Assembly: GCF_048128805.1 (NCBI RefSeq)
Contig: NC_136000.1
Location: 11,310,354-11,374,353, forward strand
Reading direction: 5' to 3'
Origin: Centroberyx gerrardi
Lineage: Eukaryota; Chordata; Actinopteri; Beryciformes; Berycidae
Length of the DNA stretch: 64,000 nt
Part shown: piece by piece, positions 35,401-47,660 of the stretch
Layout of the letters: each line of letters opens with the position of its first letter
Position numbering within the stretch: position 1 is the stretch's first letter
Made by a program: the position numbers and the translations under genes
The notes under the pieces: model-generated
The model's database searches: none
What the model was told of the DNA's origin: nothing
Seen by the model: the letters and a program-made list of their open reading frames with translations, nothing else

Positions 35401-37738
35401 TGCAGTTGGTCTATCTGGACCAACATGCTGAGTAACCATCCACTACTCAGAATGTATAAGCAAGCATAGTGATAAACGAAATATCTAACTAGCAAAATGG
35501 TTTAAGCAACTGAACAAAATAACTGTGCAAAAAGAGTGACTGCACTTGGTGTGCATCATAATGCCCAAGGATTGCAATATGACAGATTTATAAACTATAT
35601 CAAACTTTTCCACCTTCTTTTCTAGAAAGATGTATATTAACAACACATTCAGGCCTGTTTCTATGACACAGCGGTAACTTTTAGAGGCCATTGCTTCAAA
35701 GAAACTAACACACGAAACAGTCAATCCCATCCTGTTAGGAGAGTCAGGCAATCTCTACAAACTATGCTCTACAAATGCATGTTTTGATTGTGCGTAGCTT
35801 CGAGGGGGAAAGGTTTAGGAGTGGGGTTGCGGTACACTATTTGTCCTAAGTGCTTGTGTAAAGGCTATGCTTTGGGACTACTCTCATGTTCAGTATTGCA
35901 CGACTGCAGTTTACACCTAAGGTTCCATTTTGCATTATGGTAAAGGAAGCCCTGCATTGAAGCTTGCAGCTCTGCAGCAAGTTTGCAATGACCTCACTGA
36001 GGTAGAGACCCTGAAAGGATGCATGGTGCACAACAAAACAAAACTAAAACAGAAGCGAAATAGACTTAAAACAATGCATATTCCCTTCTGATTTGGACTG
36101 GTGGAAATGCAAAGTACAATACGTTGTTGCTTAAGGGCATAAGTAAGTGCGTGACAGCATGAAAGTTGGGTTATGCGTGACAGCCATGGATCACCACTTT
36201 TTCTATCACATTCTCTCGCTGTTTCAACCTTGATCATCAGGCTCGCCATCATCATCATTAACATCATCATCGACAGCATAACAGTAAGAAAACAGGAACT
36301 ATACCAGCTCTGCTCAACTCCATGAAATCCATTGTACACAGAGGCACTTTCACTGGTCCTGTTGGTGAGAGGGGTAAAGGCACTAGCAACTAATGTCAAA
36401 ACAATTCTTTGCAATATGAAGAGAATTTTGGTATAGATTATTTTCGGTGGTTTCAGAACCAACACGTACTAAAATTTTGAGTTGAAATGGAAGCATGACT
36501 AATAATATGTTAACTTTTCTTGTTCAAAGAAGGTCCATGCACTGCGCTATTGACGTAATACTGTAATTGGTGCTTATTATGATTATATGCATTTTTGATA
36601 ATATTTCTTCAGCTTCTTTGACTACTTTTTAAATTAGAAACTCTGCATCCCCGAGGTGGGTTTGGATATATTTTGTCACATTTCAGAAACATCCAGAATT
36701 TGAGTTCCTTAGTTTCCCTGACAATAGGGCACTGCAAAGTGCCTGAATTGCAACAAGCTGTATACTGATGTCATGCATTAAATATACCAGGATACAAAAG
36801 TACCTTAGTCAATAGACCATAATGCAGATTACTTTTTCATGCTATGATCTCATTTATGTACTGTTCCCTTAAGATTTAACATTCAATTCCTATACTTCTA
36901 AATGATTAGCATTTCAAATTAAAAACTATCCAGTGCACTCAGTGTGAAAACAGATGAGAAGGGGGGATGGAGGCGGGTATCCAAAAGAACATCTTTTCCA
37001 TTATATGAGATATGTCTCATGCATGCCAATATCAAAATGGAAAGTCTCTAAACATGCTCATGTGAAGCTCGTTTTATCATTGTGCTGTGTTGCATCTAAA
37101 GGGCATGGCATTGAATCACTTGGTGATATCATAATTACAGCATCTGCTGGAAAATAGCAGCATTGCGGATGTCCGTGAAGCGAGTAGATCACCATCTCTT
37201 TACATCCAAACGAGAGAGATCAGTCTTTTTCCTATAAGGTGCTTTGCTGAATAGTAGATCCTTTGTAGGGGGGGGGGGGAGGAGAGAAGGGGGGAAGGAG
37301 GGGGGGTCGCCTAACCTCTCGGCGCCGACCACTGGTCTGCAGATGCTTGCGTGTCTCCGCAGACTTTTCTGATGCATTGTGCAACTTGCTGAAATGTTAT
37401 CTGTACTCCATGCATAACATTTTAATTATCACGCCGTCGTCTGACAAGACAGTCATCGTGGTGCTCTGTGTCTTCCAGGGCGCCGCATATATGCGTAATA
37501 ATTGATGTTTTCGTTTTCGATATATCTATATATTTGTAGGATCACAAGAATTAATTATTCTATCTACCTGTCATATACTCTATCAGCTTTGTTTTTTCTG
37601 TTTCCTTTCTATATAGCTGAGCATGGTTGTAGGCCTAATGCCATAGAGCGCTTTGGGGAGGTAAATGAAGCATTCCTAACTGATGGTCTACTCCTCATAT
37701 GACAGTCTCATAGAGATCCCATGGTTCCTAACTGGACT
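32485..37738 (-). other. Probable long kcna1 3'UTR
   Basis: Downstream of the kcna1 stop codon (minus strand) there is about 5.2 kb of AT-rich DNA, with no coding exon and no clear transposon, up to an AATAAA on the minus strand (TTTATT at 32505-32510). Long 3'UTRs are usual for vertebrate kcna genes. Earlier ends are possible. Confidence 0.45.
37266..37312. repeat. Poly-G / G-rich tract in the kcna1 3' region
   Basis: A run of 13 G followed by further G runs (GGAGGAG, GGGGGG, GGAGGGGGGG). On the plus strand it can form G-quadruplexes; on the kcna1 transcript it would be C-rich. Confidence 0.85.
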
Positions 37739-39214
37739 TTACACATCTGTGAGCAGCTTGCTTTTATTTACACAGTTTTGGTTGGCTATAGTGCAATTGC
37801 CAGTTCTGAGGTTTGCCTCCCTAAAGTTGTCGATGCTATTGTTTATGTCTCCATCAATCTCCATGTACTCTGACTTGCTGACGGTCGATGAGCTACGGCG
37901 GCTGGAGTTGGTTTCAGAGGGGATGTTGGGATTGCTGACATTGAGCAGCTGGGCCTGCTCTTCTCCCTCGGTCTCCCTGTGGTAGAAGTAGTTGAAGTTG
38001 GACACAATGACAGGCACTGGGAGCGCAATTGTCAACACTCCGGCGATGGCGCACAGAGAACCCACAATCTTGCCTCCTATAGTGACCGGGACCATGTCCC
38101 CATAGCCCACAGTTGTCATAGACACAACAGCCCACCAAAAGGCGTCCGGGATGCTGCCAAAGTAGGATCCTTGCTCCTCGGCTTCGGCAAAGTACACGGC
38201 GCTGGAGAACAAGATGACTCCGATGAACAGAAAGAAGATCAGCAATCCAAGCTCTCGCATACTGGCCTTGAGGGTCTGCCCCAAAATCTGCAGTCCTTTG
38301 GAGTGTCGTGACAGCTTGAAGATCCTGAACACCCTGACCAGACGGATCACCCTGAGTATGGCCAGAGATGTTGCCTGCTCCCCCACCCCCTCATTGTCTG
38401 GGTCTTCAGCCAGCTCGGTGCCTAATGTAATGAAGTAAGGGATGATGGCCACTATGTCGATAGTGTTCATCATGTTCTTGAAGAAGGCCGGTTTGCTTGG
38501 GCACGCCAGAAAGCGCACTATCAACTCAAAGGAGAACCAGATTATACAGAGGGTCTCGATGATGAAGAAGGGGTCTGTGAGGATATTTGGCTTGTAATAA
38601 AAAGTAATATTCCCCACGGTCTCTATCCGGCCCCCCGGGTCCTCCTTCAGCTCCGGCAAAGTCTCTAAACAAAATATGACTATTGAAATCAGAATCACCA
38701 TCACAGACACTATGGCAATCCCTCTCGCCGGGCCTGAGCTTTCTGGATGCTCAAAGAGGAGCCAGATCTGACGCTGGAACTCCCTCTCGGGCAAAGGGCG
38801 CTCTTCCTCCCTGATGAAGCCCTCATCCTCGCGGAACTTCTCCATCGCCTCCACTCCCAGCTCGTAAAACTTAATTTCTTCCGAGAACATATCCAAAGGG
38901 ACGTTCACCGGCCTTCTCAGCCTGCCCCCAGACTGGTAGTAGTACAGGATGGCGTCGAAGCTGGGGCGGTTTCTGTCGAAGAAGTACTCGTTTCTCAGAG
39001 GGTCAAAGTAGCGCATCCTCTTTTTGGGGTTGCCCAGCAAAGTCTCTGGAAACTGGGAGAGGGTTTTTAGCTGCGTCTCGAACCGGAGGCCGGCTATGTT
39101 GATGACCACCCTCTCGCAGCATTCATGGTCGTCGTGATCCGGGGGGTAGGTGTCCTGTGGGTGGCCCGGGACGGCCGAGGTCTCGTCCATGTTATCTCCT
39201 GCTACAACAGTCAT
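37739..39214 (-). CDS. kcna1: Voltage-gated potassium channel Kv1.1 (Shaker family)
   Basis: Delayed-rectifier alpha subunit that sets axonal excitability as a tetramer (family knowledge). One intronless frame of 491 aa, starting [11 protein letters not shown] and ending in [12 protein letters not shown], a PDZ ligand shared with mammalian Kv1.1. T1 tetramerisation domain at about 33-135 ([19 protein letters not shown]). S1 begins near [14 protein letters not shown], with a glycosylation site (NIT) in the S1-S2 loop. The S4 voltage sensor is [20 protein letters not shown], the selectivity filter TTVGYGD, and the S6 gate [32 protein letters not shown] and [11 protein letters not shown] distinguish it from Kv1.2 and Kv1.3. 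After the filter it reads GYGDMVP, with Val where mammalian Kv1.1 has Tyr. The editable Ile codon (ATT) is at 38006-38008. Which teleost paralogue it is (a or b) cannot be told from the window. Confidence 0.95.
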   Translation of the reverse strand: MTVVAGDNMDETSAVPGHPQDTYPPDHDDHECCERVVINIAGLRFETQLKTLSQFPETLLGNPKKRMRYFDPLRNEYFFDRNRPSFDAILYYYQSGGRLRRPVNVPLDMFSEEIKFYELGVEAMEKFREDEGFIREEERPLPEREFQRQIWLLFEHPESSGPARGIAIVSVMVILISIVIFCLETLPELKEDPGGRIETVGNITFYYKPNILTDPFFIIETLCIIWFSFELIVRFLACPSKPAFFKNMMNTIDIVAIIPYFITLGTELAEDPDNEGVGEQATSLAILRVIRLVRVFRIFKLSRHSKGLQILGQTLKASMRELGLLIFFLFIGVILFSSAVYFAEAEEQGSYFGSIPDAFWWAVVSMTTVGYGDMVPVTIGGKIVGSLCAIAGVLTIALPVPVIVSNFNYFYHRETEGEEQAQLLNVSNPNIPSETNSSRRSSSTVSKSEYMEIDGDINNSIDNFREANLRTGNCTIANQNCVNKSKLLTDV

Positions 39215-39225
39215 TTTGGGAAGAG

Positions 39226-39486
39226 GAGGAGGAGGTGAGGAAGAGGAGGAGGAGGAGGAGGAGGAGTTGTGTTGGGATTCCGGCTAGTCTGACTGAGCAG
39301 GCATTCAGCGTTTTGGGGTAAAATTTCCACTCCTCAGCTTCCCACACCCCCTAAAATGTTGAAGAAGTCCCCAGATGCGAGGGGCTGGTTGGTTGCTTTG
39401 CCTCAGTGCGGCTCCACTGCGGTTCTCGCTGACTCGACCATTGCTGCTCTCCAATGCATCTGCTGCTGCTGCTGCCTCTGTCACCC

Positions 39487-39535
<49 letters not shown>
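39226..39535 (-). repeat. GGA and (GA)n tracts in the kcna1 5' leader/promoter
   Basis: A GGA-type run lies at 39226-39264, a short TGC run near 39462, and a pure (GA)n run of about 44 bp at 39489-39532. On the kcna1 strand these are C/T-rich tracts within 320 bp upstream of ATG. Confidence 0.85.
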
Positions 39536-39538
<3 letters not shown>

Positions 39539-42199
39539 AAAAAAAGAAATAATGGGATCGAACAGCCCAGATATATGCTGGCTCAGCGATTTCTGCAGTT
39601 TATTTATTTATTTACTCACTGTCCTCAGCTTACTATCAGTGCAATTATCCAATTCCAAAGGGAAAAAAACAAGACTACCTCTAGCAGCTTAGGAAAAATC
39701 ACTTGATATTTCTATAATACAAGAACTGTGGTACTCAGTAGTGCGTTTATAGCGACCTTATCGTACCCAATGGTATCATTTATGGTAGCCTATAATATTC
39801 CTATAATATTCCTATAGAGACTTATGTGTATGTGGCGCTCAGTGATGAGATGATCTTATCACGAACTTATTTTTTTTTTTTATCTCCTATGTGTCACCGT
39901 AATACCCCCGTTACATTCCTATGATATTCCTATAGGGATTTGTAGTTTTGCTGTGATATCTGTATAATATCCTTAAGATTTGTCATAGAATAACTATAAT
40001 TCTTTGTCATAAAGGGGCTTGACAATAATTTTGCCAATTTCACCAGAGTAAACTGTGGTGTGACGCATAAGATTTGATACAGATATTATACCAACTGATG
40101 TCTCTACATGCATGTAGCCTATAGGCCTAATTGCCCGACAAAAGGTGCGAAATATCAAAAGAATACAGCAGAATATCCTTATATTAACAATAGCTGTCGA
40201 TAACAATAGCCTATAGGCGATATCTGCTGTTAAGTCAGCAGTTTCGAGGCTTACCGTGGGTTGATCTTGAAAGGTCTTGAATGCGTCTTATCCCCGAGTA
40301 AAGTCATCCAACGATGGGGCACCCTTGGTTGTCATGTGGCATTAACACTTTACATTGCACCCACAAAAAAAAGAGACTAGAGCTTTTCTGTGCTGATCAC
40401 CATCCTAACATCCTGACAGTGTCCGTCAGAATGAAATTATCCCCCCAAATAGGCTGTAACTTCTCTACACCGTGAAGCAGTCTGGAATGAGACAAGATGA
40501 AAATCAGATGCTGATAATGATGAGGAGAGCTTGATGAAAAGGAGCGGAAAAAAGGGAATAGCAAAGCTGCAGCGTCGGTAGTTGCTTGCGCGGCGGCACG
40601 GCGGTGTGAATGGCTTACAGTATACCGCAGGAGAAATTCTTGTGCTGCAATTCAGGGGGGAGATACATTAAGGGGCAATAAGCGAGCCCTTGACATTTCC
40701 AGACATTACTGCATCAGCAGAAATTTGCTGCTTTTTGCGAGTAGACAAGATGACGGGCAGAATGTGCTTCAGCTCGGCTCGGCTGCGGACAAGAGAACAG
40801 AGAATGGAGGTGGATAAGTAAGAGAGAACCAATTATAGCATGGAGGACCGCATGATTTCTCAACAATGTCAAGCATGATGTTATGTATTTTACATGCAAG
40901 TACAGAGGAGGTGAAGGAGGAGAGAGGAGAGGAGAGGGGAGGGGAGGGCACGAGGAGGAGGAGGAGGTGGAGGAGGAGGAGGAGGGTTTCGACGCAATGC
41001 AGACCGGCTCTACTAAAGCACGCCGCCAGAAGTTCTCCATACACCACAAAAACAAGAGCACTTGTGTGCCAACACTGGCGCAATATCTGACTTGCAAAGA
41101 GGGACAGTTGGTTACAAAACCTAGTTCCATAAAATCAACACTGAGTAATACTAGCTGCTAATTAACCATAGAGATATATCATCAATTGGTGAGAAATTAA
41201 ATGCTGAATCTTATAATTCTGTCTCTCTGAGGACTCGGGATTTATATAAAGGATTACATGGGCGTCAATTGGATATGGCAAGGTGTGACACTCGCCATAT
41301 CTTAGCCTAAGTGAGACCAAATTTGATCTTGTCGTTTTTATCGTTATAATGGAGAGGAAAAAATCACATCATGGGTGGATTCAGGATCATTGTTCCCTCT
41401 AGGCTGTGCGCGTTTGATGACCAAGATCTAGTAGTTTATCACATTGACTAAATAATAATACCGTCTCAATCTCCAGTCATTGCTCCGTTTGTCCACAGAA
41501 ATGTAGCAGATATAAGAGAGATGCGGGACTTTGTCAGAGCTCAGGTTTTAGCGGACTGACGCCCTCAGCTCGACCCTGCAGAGGACCGACGATTGGTTTC
41601 AGCACCACGGACAGCGCGAGTGATTGACTCGCCTCATAGCAAATCACAATGGTTTAAATTCCAACGACAAATACTTGAACACACCTAGGTTGTTATACGT
41701 TTTATAAAAAAAAATAATGATAATGTTTTTTTTCTTCCTGCCGTCGATTTTGAGGGCCTATAAGTGGATAAGGATAGGTTTATCCCAGGGCCTAAACATG
41801 CTGAGGGGGTTGATTTGAACTGATTCTCAAAACAATTGTCTTTTCAATTTCAAACAACACATCTGATCTCACTCAAATTCAGATATCAGATCTCCGTTTA
41901 ATTTCCTAAAATAAGCCTCCGGCCAAATAAATACGCCTACATTCATTACTATGACATTTTTATAAAGTTAATGGAGTGTGTGGCAAGACAACCTATAGTC
42001 TGGTTCTACACTTTTTTCCACCGTTCAGCACCAAAAGTTTATAATCTAATTTATACAGTGTGACAAAGTGTATTGGACTAATTTAGTCGGCATGGATTTG
42101 AAATTAGTTTTACACAAATTACTCGCTGTTTGCCTTCCTCTTGTGGGTCTGATCTGTCTAATAATGAAAGACTGAAAAATAATGGAATCTTAGTGATCT
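39536..42199. other. Between the two kcna genes; no gene recognised
   Basis: AT-rich DNA with a purine-rich block at 40908-40986 (GGAGGA type). A GC-richer stretch at 41480-41660 is the kind of place a kcna1 upstream exon could start, but no exon can be supported. Confidence 0.4.
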
Positions 42200-43646
42200 A
42201 TTTTCTGATTCATAATTTATTTATAAAAGGATATACACTAGATGTTCACATACATGTTCAAATTAGAAAAATAAATATCTTTCATTACATTACATAAGAT
42301 TCACAATGATTTCATATCATGCAGACTTCATAGCATTAATATATGTCCTGGGCTAACTGGTGGTTTACAGCAAATTGCAACACAATCTGAATGTTGGTAC
42401 CAACACAGCCATGTAAGATGCGATTCAAAGTTTGCATTAAAAGCTGAATATGAAAAGGTCAAATTCAAATATTTACAAAAAACGCAATATGTACACAAGG
42501 CTGCTTATAGAAAGAAAGCATGGTCATCTATAAGGCCTAACCCAAAAGAATGTTGTTTTGTCCATTTATAAAAAAAAAAAAATGCCGTCCACACATTGTC
42601 CATTCCCGTAGCCTACCTTAAAGGCAGACTGAACTTTTCCCAAGATTTCCGCTGTAGGGTTTATGTAGGCTACATCATGTTGTCAGATTGAGTGTGTCCA
42701 TAATGCAAGAATATCCATAAGAAATAATATATCCACTACTTTGCCTTTTAGGTGGAGAGGAGAATGCCATACTTGCATTTTGGTGCGACTCTGAGGGAAC
42801 AACATGCTTCACTTAACCGTGTGATTCCTGCAAGTAAGCAGAAAACAAAACTCACTGTGGTAGCATGTCATGGATTAGTTGGACTGAGATAAAGCAGTCA
42901 GGCATCAGTAAAGCTTAATCGCAGTTAACGATCACCAGCATCCAAGAGCCAAAAACCATGATCTATCCGTCAAGGCCTGAAATAGTACAAAAAATATAAT
43001 AGCCTACTAAAGCGAAAATGTTAATCTTGCATACTGTTGCTGAGCACAAGTGTTGACTGCAGGACTATTTATCAACCACACAGTGGCGCTCGGAGCTCAC
43101 TTATCCTGACGAGTCTAATCAGAAAAGTGGAGTGAAGTTTGTTATCATATAGCCAATATACTAATATAAATAAAAATCCATGCATTTTGTTGCGTAGCCC
43201 AGGGGTTCCCAATTTTTTTTCATGTCAGGGACCAACAAGTAGAGTCGCTTTAGTCTCCAGAACTTCATTTAGTGAAGATTTTATCCCAGTAGCCCCCATT
43301 TAAGAAGCGTTTTGTGTCTGTCTCTACTGAGAGGAGATAACAGAGAAGCTGTAACAGAGAACCTCTGATCAGATCTCATTCTCTCCTACTTCTCACATCC
43401 AGTGACTGAAGTTAGAGTGCAATTAAACTTATCCTCAATTTGCTGGGAACCTCCTGGAACCTCTCAGGGTCCTTGAACCAAACTTTGGGAACCACTGGTG
43501 CAGCCTACATAAGAAGAGACGGCGTGCGTAAAACACCTGCAGCAGCAGCGGACACCTGAGATGAGCCTGTATGTTCACTGGAAGACCACACTCACTCACT
43601 CACTCACTCACTCACTCACCAGGAAAAGTGTCTGCCAAGCGTCTTT
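42200..43646 (-). other. 3' region of the second kcna gene
   Basis: From the stop codon at 43647 the minus strand runs to an AATAAA (TTTATT at 42216-42221), implying a 3'UTR of about 1.4 kb. It includes an (ACTC)n run at about 43589-43619, close to the stop codon, and the hAT-type MITE at 43200-43497. Confidence 0.45.
43200..43497. mobile_element. hAT-type MITE, 298 bp, in the 3' region of the second kcna gene
   Basis: The ends CAGGGGTTCCCAA and TTGGGAACCACTG are inverted repeats of the Charlie type. Flanking 8-mers GCGTAGCC (43192-43199) and GTGCAGCC (43498-43505) match at 6 of 8. Non-coding. Confidence 0.75.
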
Positions 43647-45077
43647 TTATACATCTGTCAGTTTTCCAGTGTATGTTTCAAACGGGTTCAAGTTAGGATA
43701 TCTCTGTGTTTCCAACTCGTCATCCTCCAGGTACTCTGATATGGAGAGCGACTGGTTACTTTTGTTTGATTCAAATTCACCAAAGGAGGGCTGCTGCTGT
43801 CCACAAGTCACGTGTACATATTGGACATTTTCCTCTTCCTCGTTCTCTCTGTGGTAGAAATAATTGAAATTGGATACAATAACGGGGACGGGTAAAGCTA
43901 TGGTCAGGACCCCGGCGATGGCGCACAAAGATCCGACGAATTTACCCCCCATAGTGGACGGACACATGTCTCCATATCCAACTGTGGTCATGGTCACCAC
44001 AGCCCACCAGAACGCGCCGGGTATACTGGTGAATCCGGACTCGGAGTCTTCTGCCTCTGCGAAATAAACGGAACTGGAGAATAAAACCACTCCTATTATC
44101 AGGAAGAATATCAGCAGTCCCAGCTCTCTCATGCTTGCGTGGAGCGTCTGGCCGAGGATTTGGAGACCCTTGGAGTGTCTGGAGAGTTTGAAAATCCTGA
44201 AAACGCGCACTAGACGGATGACCCTCAGTATGGCCAAAGACGCAGCTTGCTGACTGCTGCCCTGGTCCTCTGCGAGATCAAGGCCCAGAGTGATGAAATA
44301 AGGCGCAATTGCTACAACATCTATCAAGTTCATGATGTTTTTGAAGAAAGCAGGTTTGCTGGGACACGAGAGAAACCTCACCATGAATTCAAAAGAGAAC
44401 CACACAATGCAAAGTGTCTCTACCATGAAAAACGGGTCTGTGAATGGATTGGGCTTTTTCCCGTGAGCACTTCCATTGCCAGGACTCTCAGGCACGGCGG
44501 GGACTTCTCTAAACTCAGGCAATGTTTCCAAACAGAAGATAATAATGGATATCAAAATAACCATAACTGACACAATGGCGATCATCCGTGCGGGTCCTGA
44601 ACTCTCTGGGTACTCAAACAGCAGCCACATCTGCTGCTGAAACTCATTGCTAGGCATGGGGCGATCTTCTTCCTTCACCATCCCCTCATCTTCTTTGAAA
44701 ACCTCTATGATCTCCTGCTCGAGTTCGTAAAACTTTATTTCTTCCAGGAATATGTCAGCCGGTACGCTGACAGGCCTCCGGAGCCTCCCTCCCGACTGGT
44801 AGTAATAGAGGACGGCATCAAAGCTCGGTCTGTTCCTGTCAAAGAAGTATTCGTTTCTCAGCGGGTCAAAGAAACGCATCCTTTTACGCGGATCTCCCAA
44901 AAGTGTCTTCGGGAAGCGTGAGAGGGTTTTCAACTGAGTCTCAAAACGCAGACCGGAGATGTTGATAACGACCCTCTCGCTGCACTCCTGGTCTGCCGGT
45001 TCCGGGTCAGCAGCATCTTGCAGCAACGGAGCAACGACCACAGTCTCGTCGTGGTTCTCCTGGGACACCACAGTCAT
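43647..45077 (-). CDS. Divergent Shaker-type (Kv1) potassium channel
   Basis: An intronless 476-aa Kv1 alpha subunit in tandem with kcna1, same strand, 4.4 kb upstream of it. It starts [15 protein letters not shown] and ends TGKLTDV, so both termini recall Kv1.1/Kv1.2. The T1 domain ([19 protein letters not shown]), S4 ([20 protein letters not shown]), filter (TTVGYGD) and S6 (PVPVIVSNF) are intact. It departs from the kcna1 pattern in [57 protein letters not shown] and [14 protein letters not shown], and reads [13 protein letters not shown] after the filter. The S1-S2 linker has an NGS site. Its place relative to kcna1 recalls human KCNA6, but the sequence does not match Kv1.6. It may be the gene called kcna8 in fish; not certain, so no symbol is given. 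Confidence 0.9.
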   Translation of the reverse strand: MTVVSQENHDETVVVAPLLQDAADPEPADQECSERVVINISGLRFETQLKTLSRFPKTLLGDPRKRMRFFDPLRNEYFFDRNRPSFDAVLYYYQSGGRLRRPVSVPADIFLEEIKFYELEQEIIEVFKEDEGMVKEEDRPMPSNEFQQQMWLLFEYPESSGPARMIAIVSVMVILISIIIFCLETLPEFREVPAVPESPGNGSAHGKKPNPFTDPFFMVETLCIVWFSFEFMVRFLSCPSKPAFFKNIMNLIDVVAIAPYFITLGLDLAEDQGSSQQAASLAILRVIRLVRVFRIFKLSRHSKGLQILGQTLHASMRELGLLIFFLIIGVVLFSSSVYFAEAEDSESGFTSIPGAFWWAVVTMTTVGYGDMCPSTMGGKFVGSLCAIAGVLTIALPVPVIVSNFNYFYHRENEEEENVQYVHVTCGQQQPSFGEFESNKSNQSLSISEYLEDDELETQRYPNLNPFETYTGKLTDV

Positions 45078-47554
45078 CTTTTACCCCACCGAGGGTAAAT
45101 CCTTCACTCACCTCCTCGGCCCCTTCCCCTTGCTCTTTTGGTTGCGCGTTGTCCCCACTCTCTGTCTCATGCAGGCCCGCAGCCCCCAGGAAGGCAAAAT
45201 CCTTTTCACTCCCAAGTCCCAACAGCTTGCCAGTCCAATTATGCTGTCCAAAGGCTATCCAAACTCGTTGTAATGCTGTTTTTTAATTCTCCTTTTGTCA
45301 GGTTGGTACCTCAGTCAACTTTGAAGTGCAGACAGATCTCCACTTGCATAAGCTATCCCGATGGCTAGAGATGGCTATCATATTCACACCATTTTAAACT
45401 CCAAAGCCCTCCCCAAGTTGGCTGACCAGATGACACTTGCTGCTGCTGTCCCTCTCTCACTCGCTCACTCCACTCTACCAGTGCGGTGAAGTTTAGGTAA
45501 ACATTTAGGCCAGCAAAACACAAACGTTTTAATTTGTCTAGCAATCGCATAGTTATTTAAATATCTCACAACAAAGTCCTCAGTCTTGTTTTGTTCAGAG
45601 CAAGGTTCTTGAAGTTTTTCAGACCCGGACTCCAGTGAGAAATTCAGTCTCTTACCCTGCAGGTCCCTCATTCATGAAAACATACTGCTATTCTTGTCAT
45701 GTGGGGAACCACCAGAAGTCAGTTCACAGCTACTGTGGGTCATGGCCCGCAGTTTTAGAAACCAGGAGTAAAGATGAAGGTGACAAGTAGATGTTAGCAT
45801 GTTCGGTGTAGTGAGGTTTTTCTGCAGCTGCATATTAAATGTGTTTCCAGTATGAAATAATCTGAGTGCTTTGAAGCACAGAGCCTCACATAACCAGGGG
45901 CCCTCCTGGACCAAGCCAGTGGAAACTGCTGGCTTGACTGACACTTGAGTAGCCAGAGAGGATAGCGTCTTGAGGAAGCCGCAGCCAAAATAACATTCAC
46001 CGTTCACAGCACTTAAAGGGTTCGATTTTACAACTTGGAACATGGGGACACCCTGAAGACATGTGACCTGGGCTTGGGGTCACTGAGATACTGGGGTGTA
46101 AAAAAAAAACAGCTGCATGTACAAACAATTATGCAGTGATTCTTATTAGTTCCTCCTCAACCCCCGTAAAACCTCAGCTAGAGATTCAGAGTCAGGGCAA
46201 AACTGAAAAGTTGTTTGGCCCCACACAAGTTCAAGGTCTATTTTCTCTCATACCATTGTGGAAAAAACATAGAGATCAACTTTCATTCTTCTTCTTACAC
46301 ACTTTTAAGATTGAATGATAAATATGCTAAAAGATACTGCCTGAGAGTACAGAGTCGAGTTATAGGCTATGTGTACCACCAGATTGTGATCTATTTATAG
46401 CTCTGTTTTTTTCTACTCTCATTGCCTTCATAAAGCTGTATCAGTTACCTCAGATAGTGTAGTTGTAAAAGACAGAGGCGTACAGCAATAATGGCACAGG
46501 AGTGCTAACCAGAGCGACTGAAACCAACCCAGACTGTCTATATCTATGGAGACATTATCATTTAGTTGTCAGGAAACTTTTGTTGTCACAAACATTTTAT
46601 GAGTGATTTTTATTTCACTTATTTCAATCTGGTTAACAACCGCAGGATCCACAGAGGAGCGCAACTTTTTGGCCTTTCCATTACTGAACAAGAGTTGGAT
46701 GTCAGAGTCAAATGTCAGTGTCAGGACACGGTGCCGCCTGCTGCTAATGTGTTAGCATATAGCGGTCACCAAACGACTGTCTGGGTCAGGAAAAGGTGTC
46801 AGGCCATGACCGTATCCAAGGAAACATACAATAACAAACAGGCTGAGGAATGGCAAAGTCACTCTGATAAATGGGTCAGAATCCAAAAAGGATAAAGAAA
46901 GAATGCAAGATCCATCAACCCAGTCGGGATCTAGTCTTTCTCTGTCATTTACAGTCGCCTTTGTCTCTCATTGGTCAATGTTTGTTTTCCTCTCAATTTC
47001 CAGTCTAGGCCCCAAACCTTTTGAGGACATTGTTCAAATCTCCTCTTTTATATTTTTGATTATTTAAATCAGAGAAAAGTCATTAAGAACCACAAATTAT
47101 TATATATGTTCCTTGTTGCTGTGGAGGTCTCCTGCATTCACAGATTGCACCATTCATAATGATACATACTGTATAGTGTATATATTTTAGATATGTATAT
47201 ATGTAAATGTATGTGCATAGGTAATGGGTGACTGCATGTAATGACAGTGTAGCTCGGGACACACATGTCACAGAGCCTGCAGGGTGCATGAATGCTGACA
47301 GCAAGGAATTCATCCCTTCGTTATGAATGGCTCGACCTGTGACTGCAGGAGACGCTCTGTGGTAACAAGATATTGTGAATTCATTCACACTAAAGGAAAA
47401 CACTTGGTTTCTCTCGGTTTTCACACTCCAATGTTCACTAAGCACTATCAAGCAACTCTGTAGTCACTGATATCATTATTTTATATCTCTTCCTTATATT
47501 TAACTTTTTTTTATTACATTCTCTGATCTGATATGTTGTGTTATTTTATTCTGT
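45078..47554. other. Upstream region of the Kv1 tandem; no gene recognised
   Basis: It should contain the promoter of the second kcna gene. No coding exon or clear mobile element was seen. Confidence 0.45.
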
Positions 47555-47660
47555 CTTACTGCTGTATTTTGTACTTGCTTTCTGAAGCACTTTGTGACAC
47601 TGTTAAGAAAGGTGCTATACAAATAAAGTTTATTATTATTATTATTATGTATTATTATGA
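47555..47660 (+). mobile_element. 3' tail of an L2/Maui-like LINE or derived SINE
   Basis: The stretch AAGCACTTTGTGACACTG, then GGTGCTATACAAATAAAG, then a (TTA)n tail is the usual 3' end of fish L2-type retroelements. Only the tail is present, as expected for 5'-truncated insertions. Confidence 0.6.

Noticed and set aside
37843-38438. Several plus- and minus-strand frames inside kcna1
   Set aside because: Alternative-frame shadows of a conserved coding exon.
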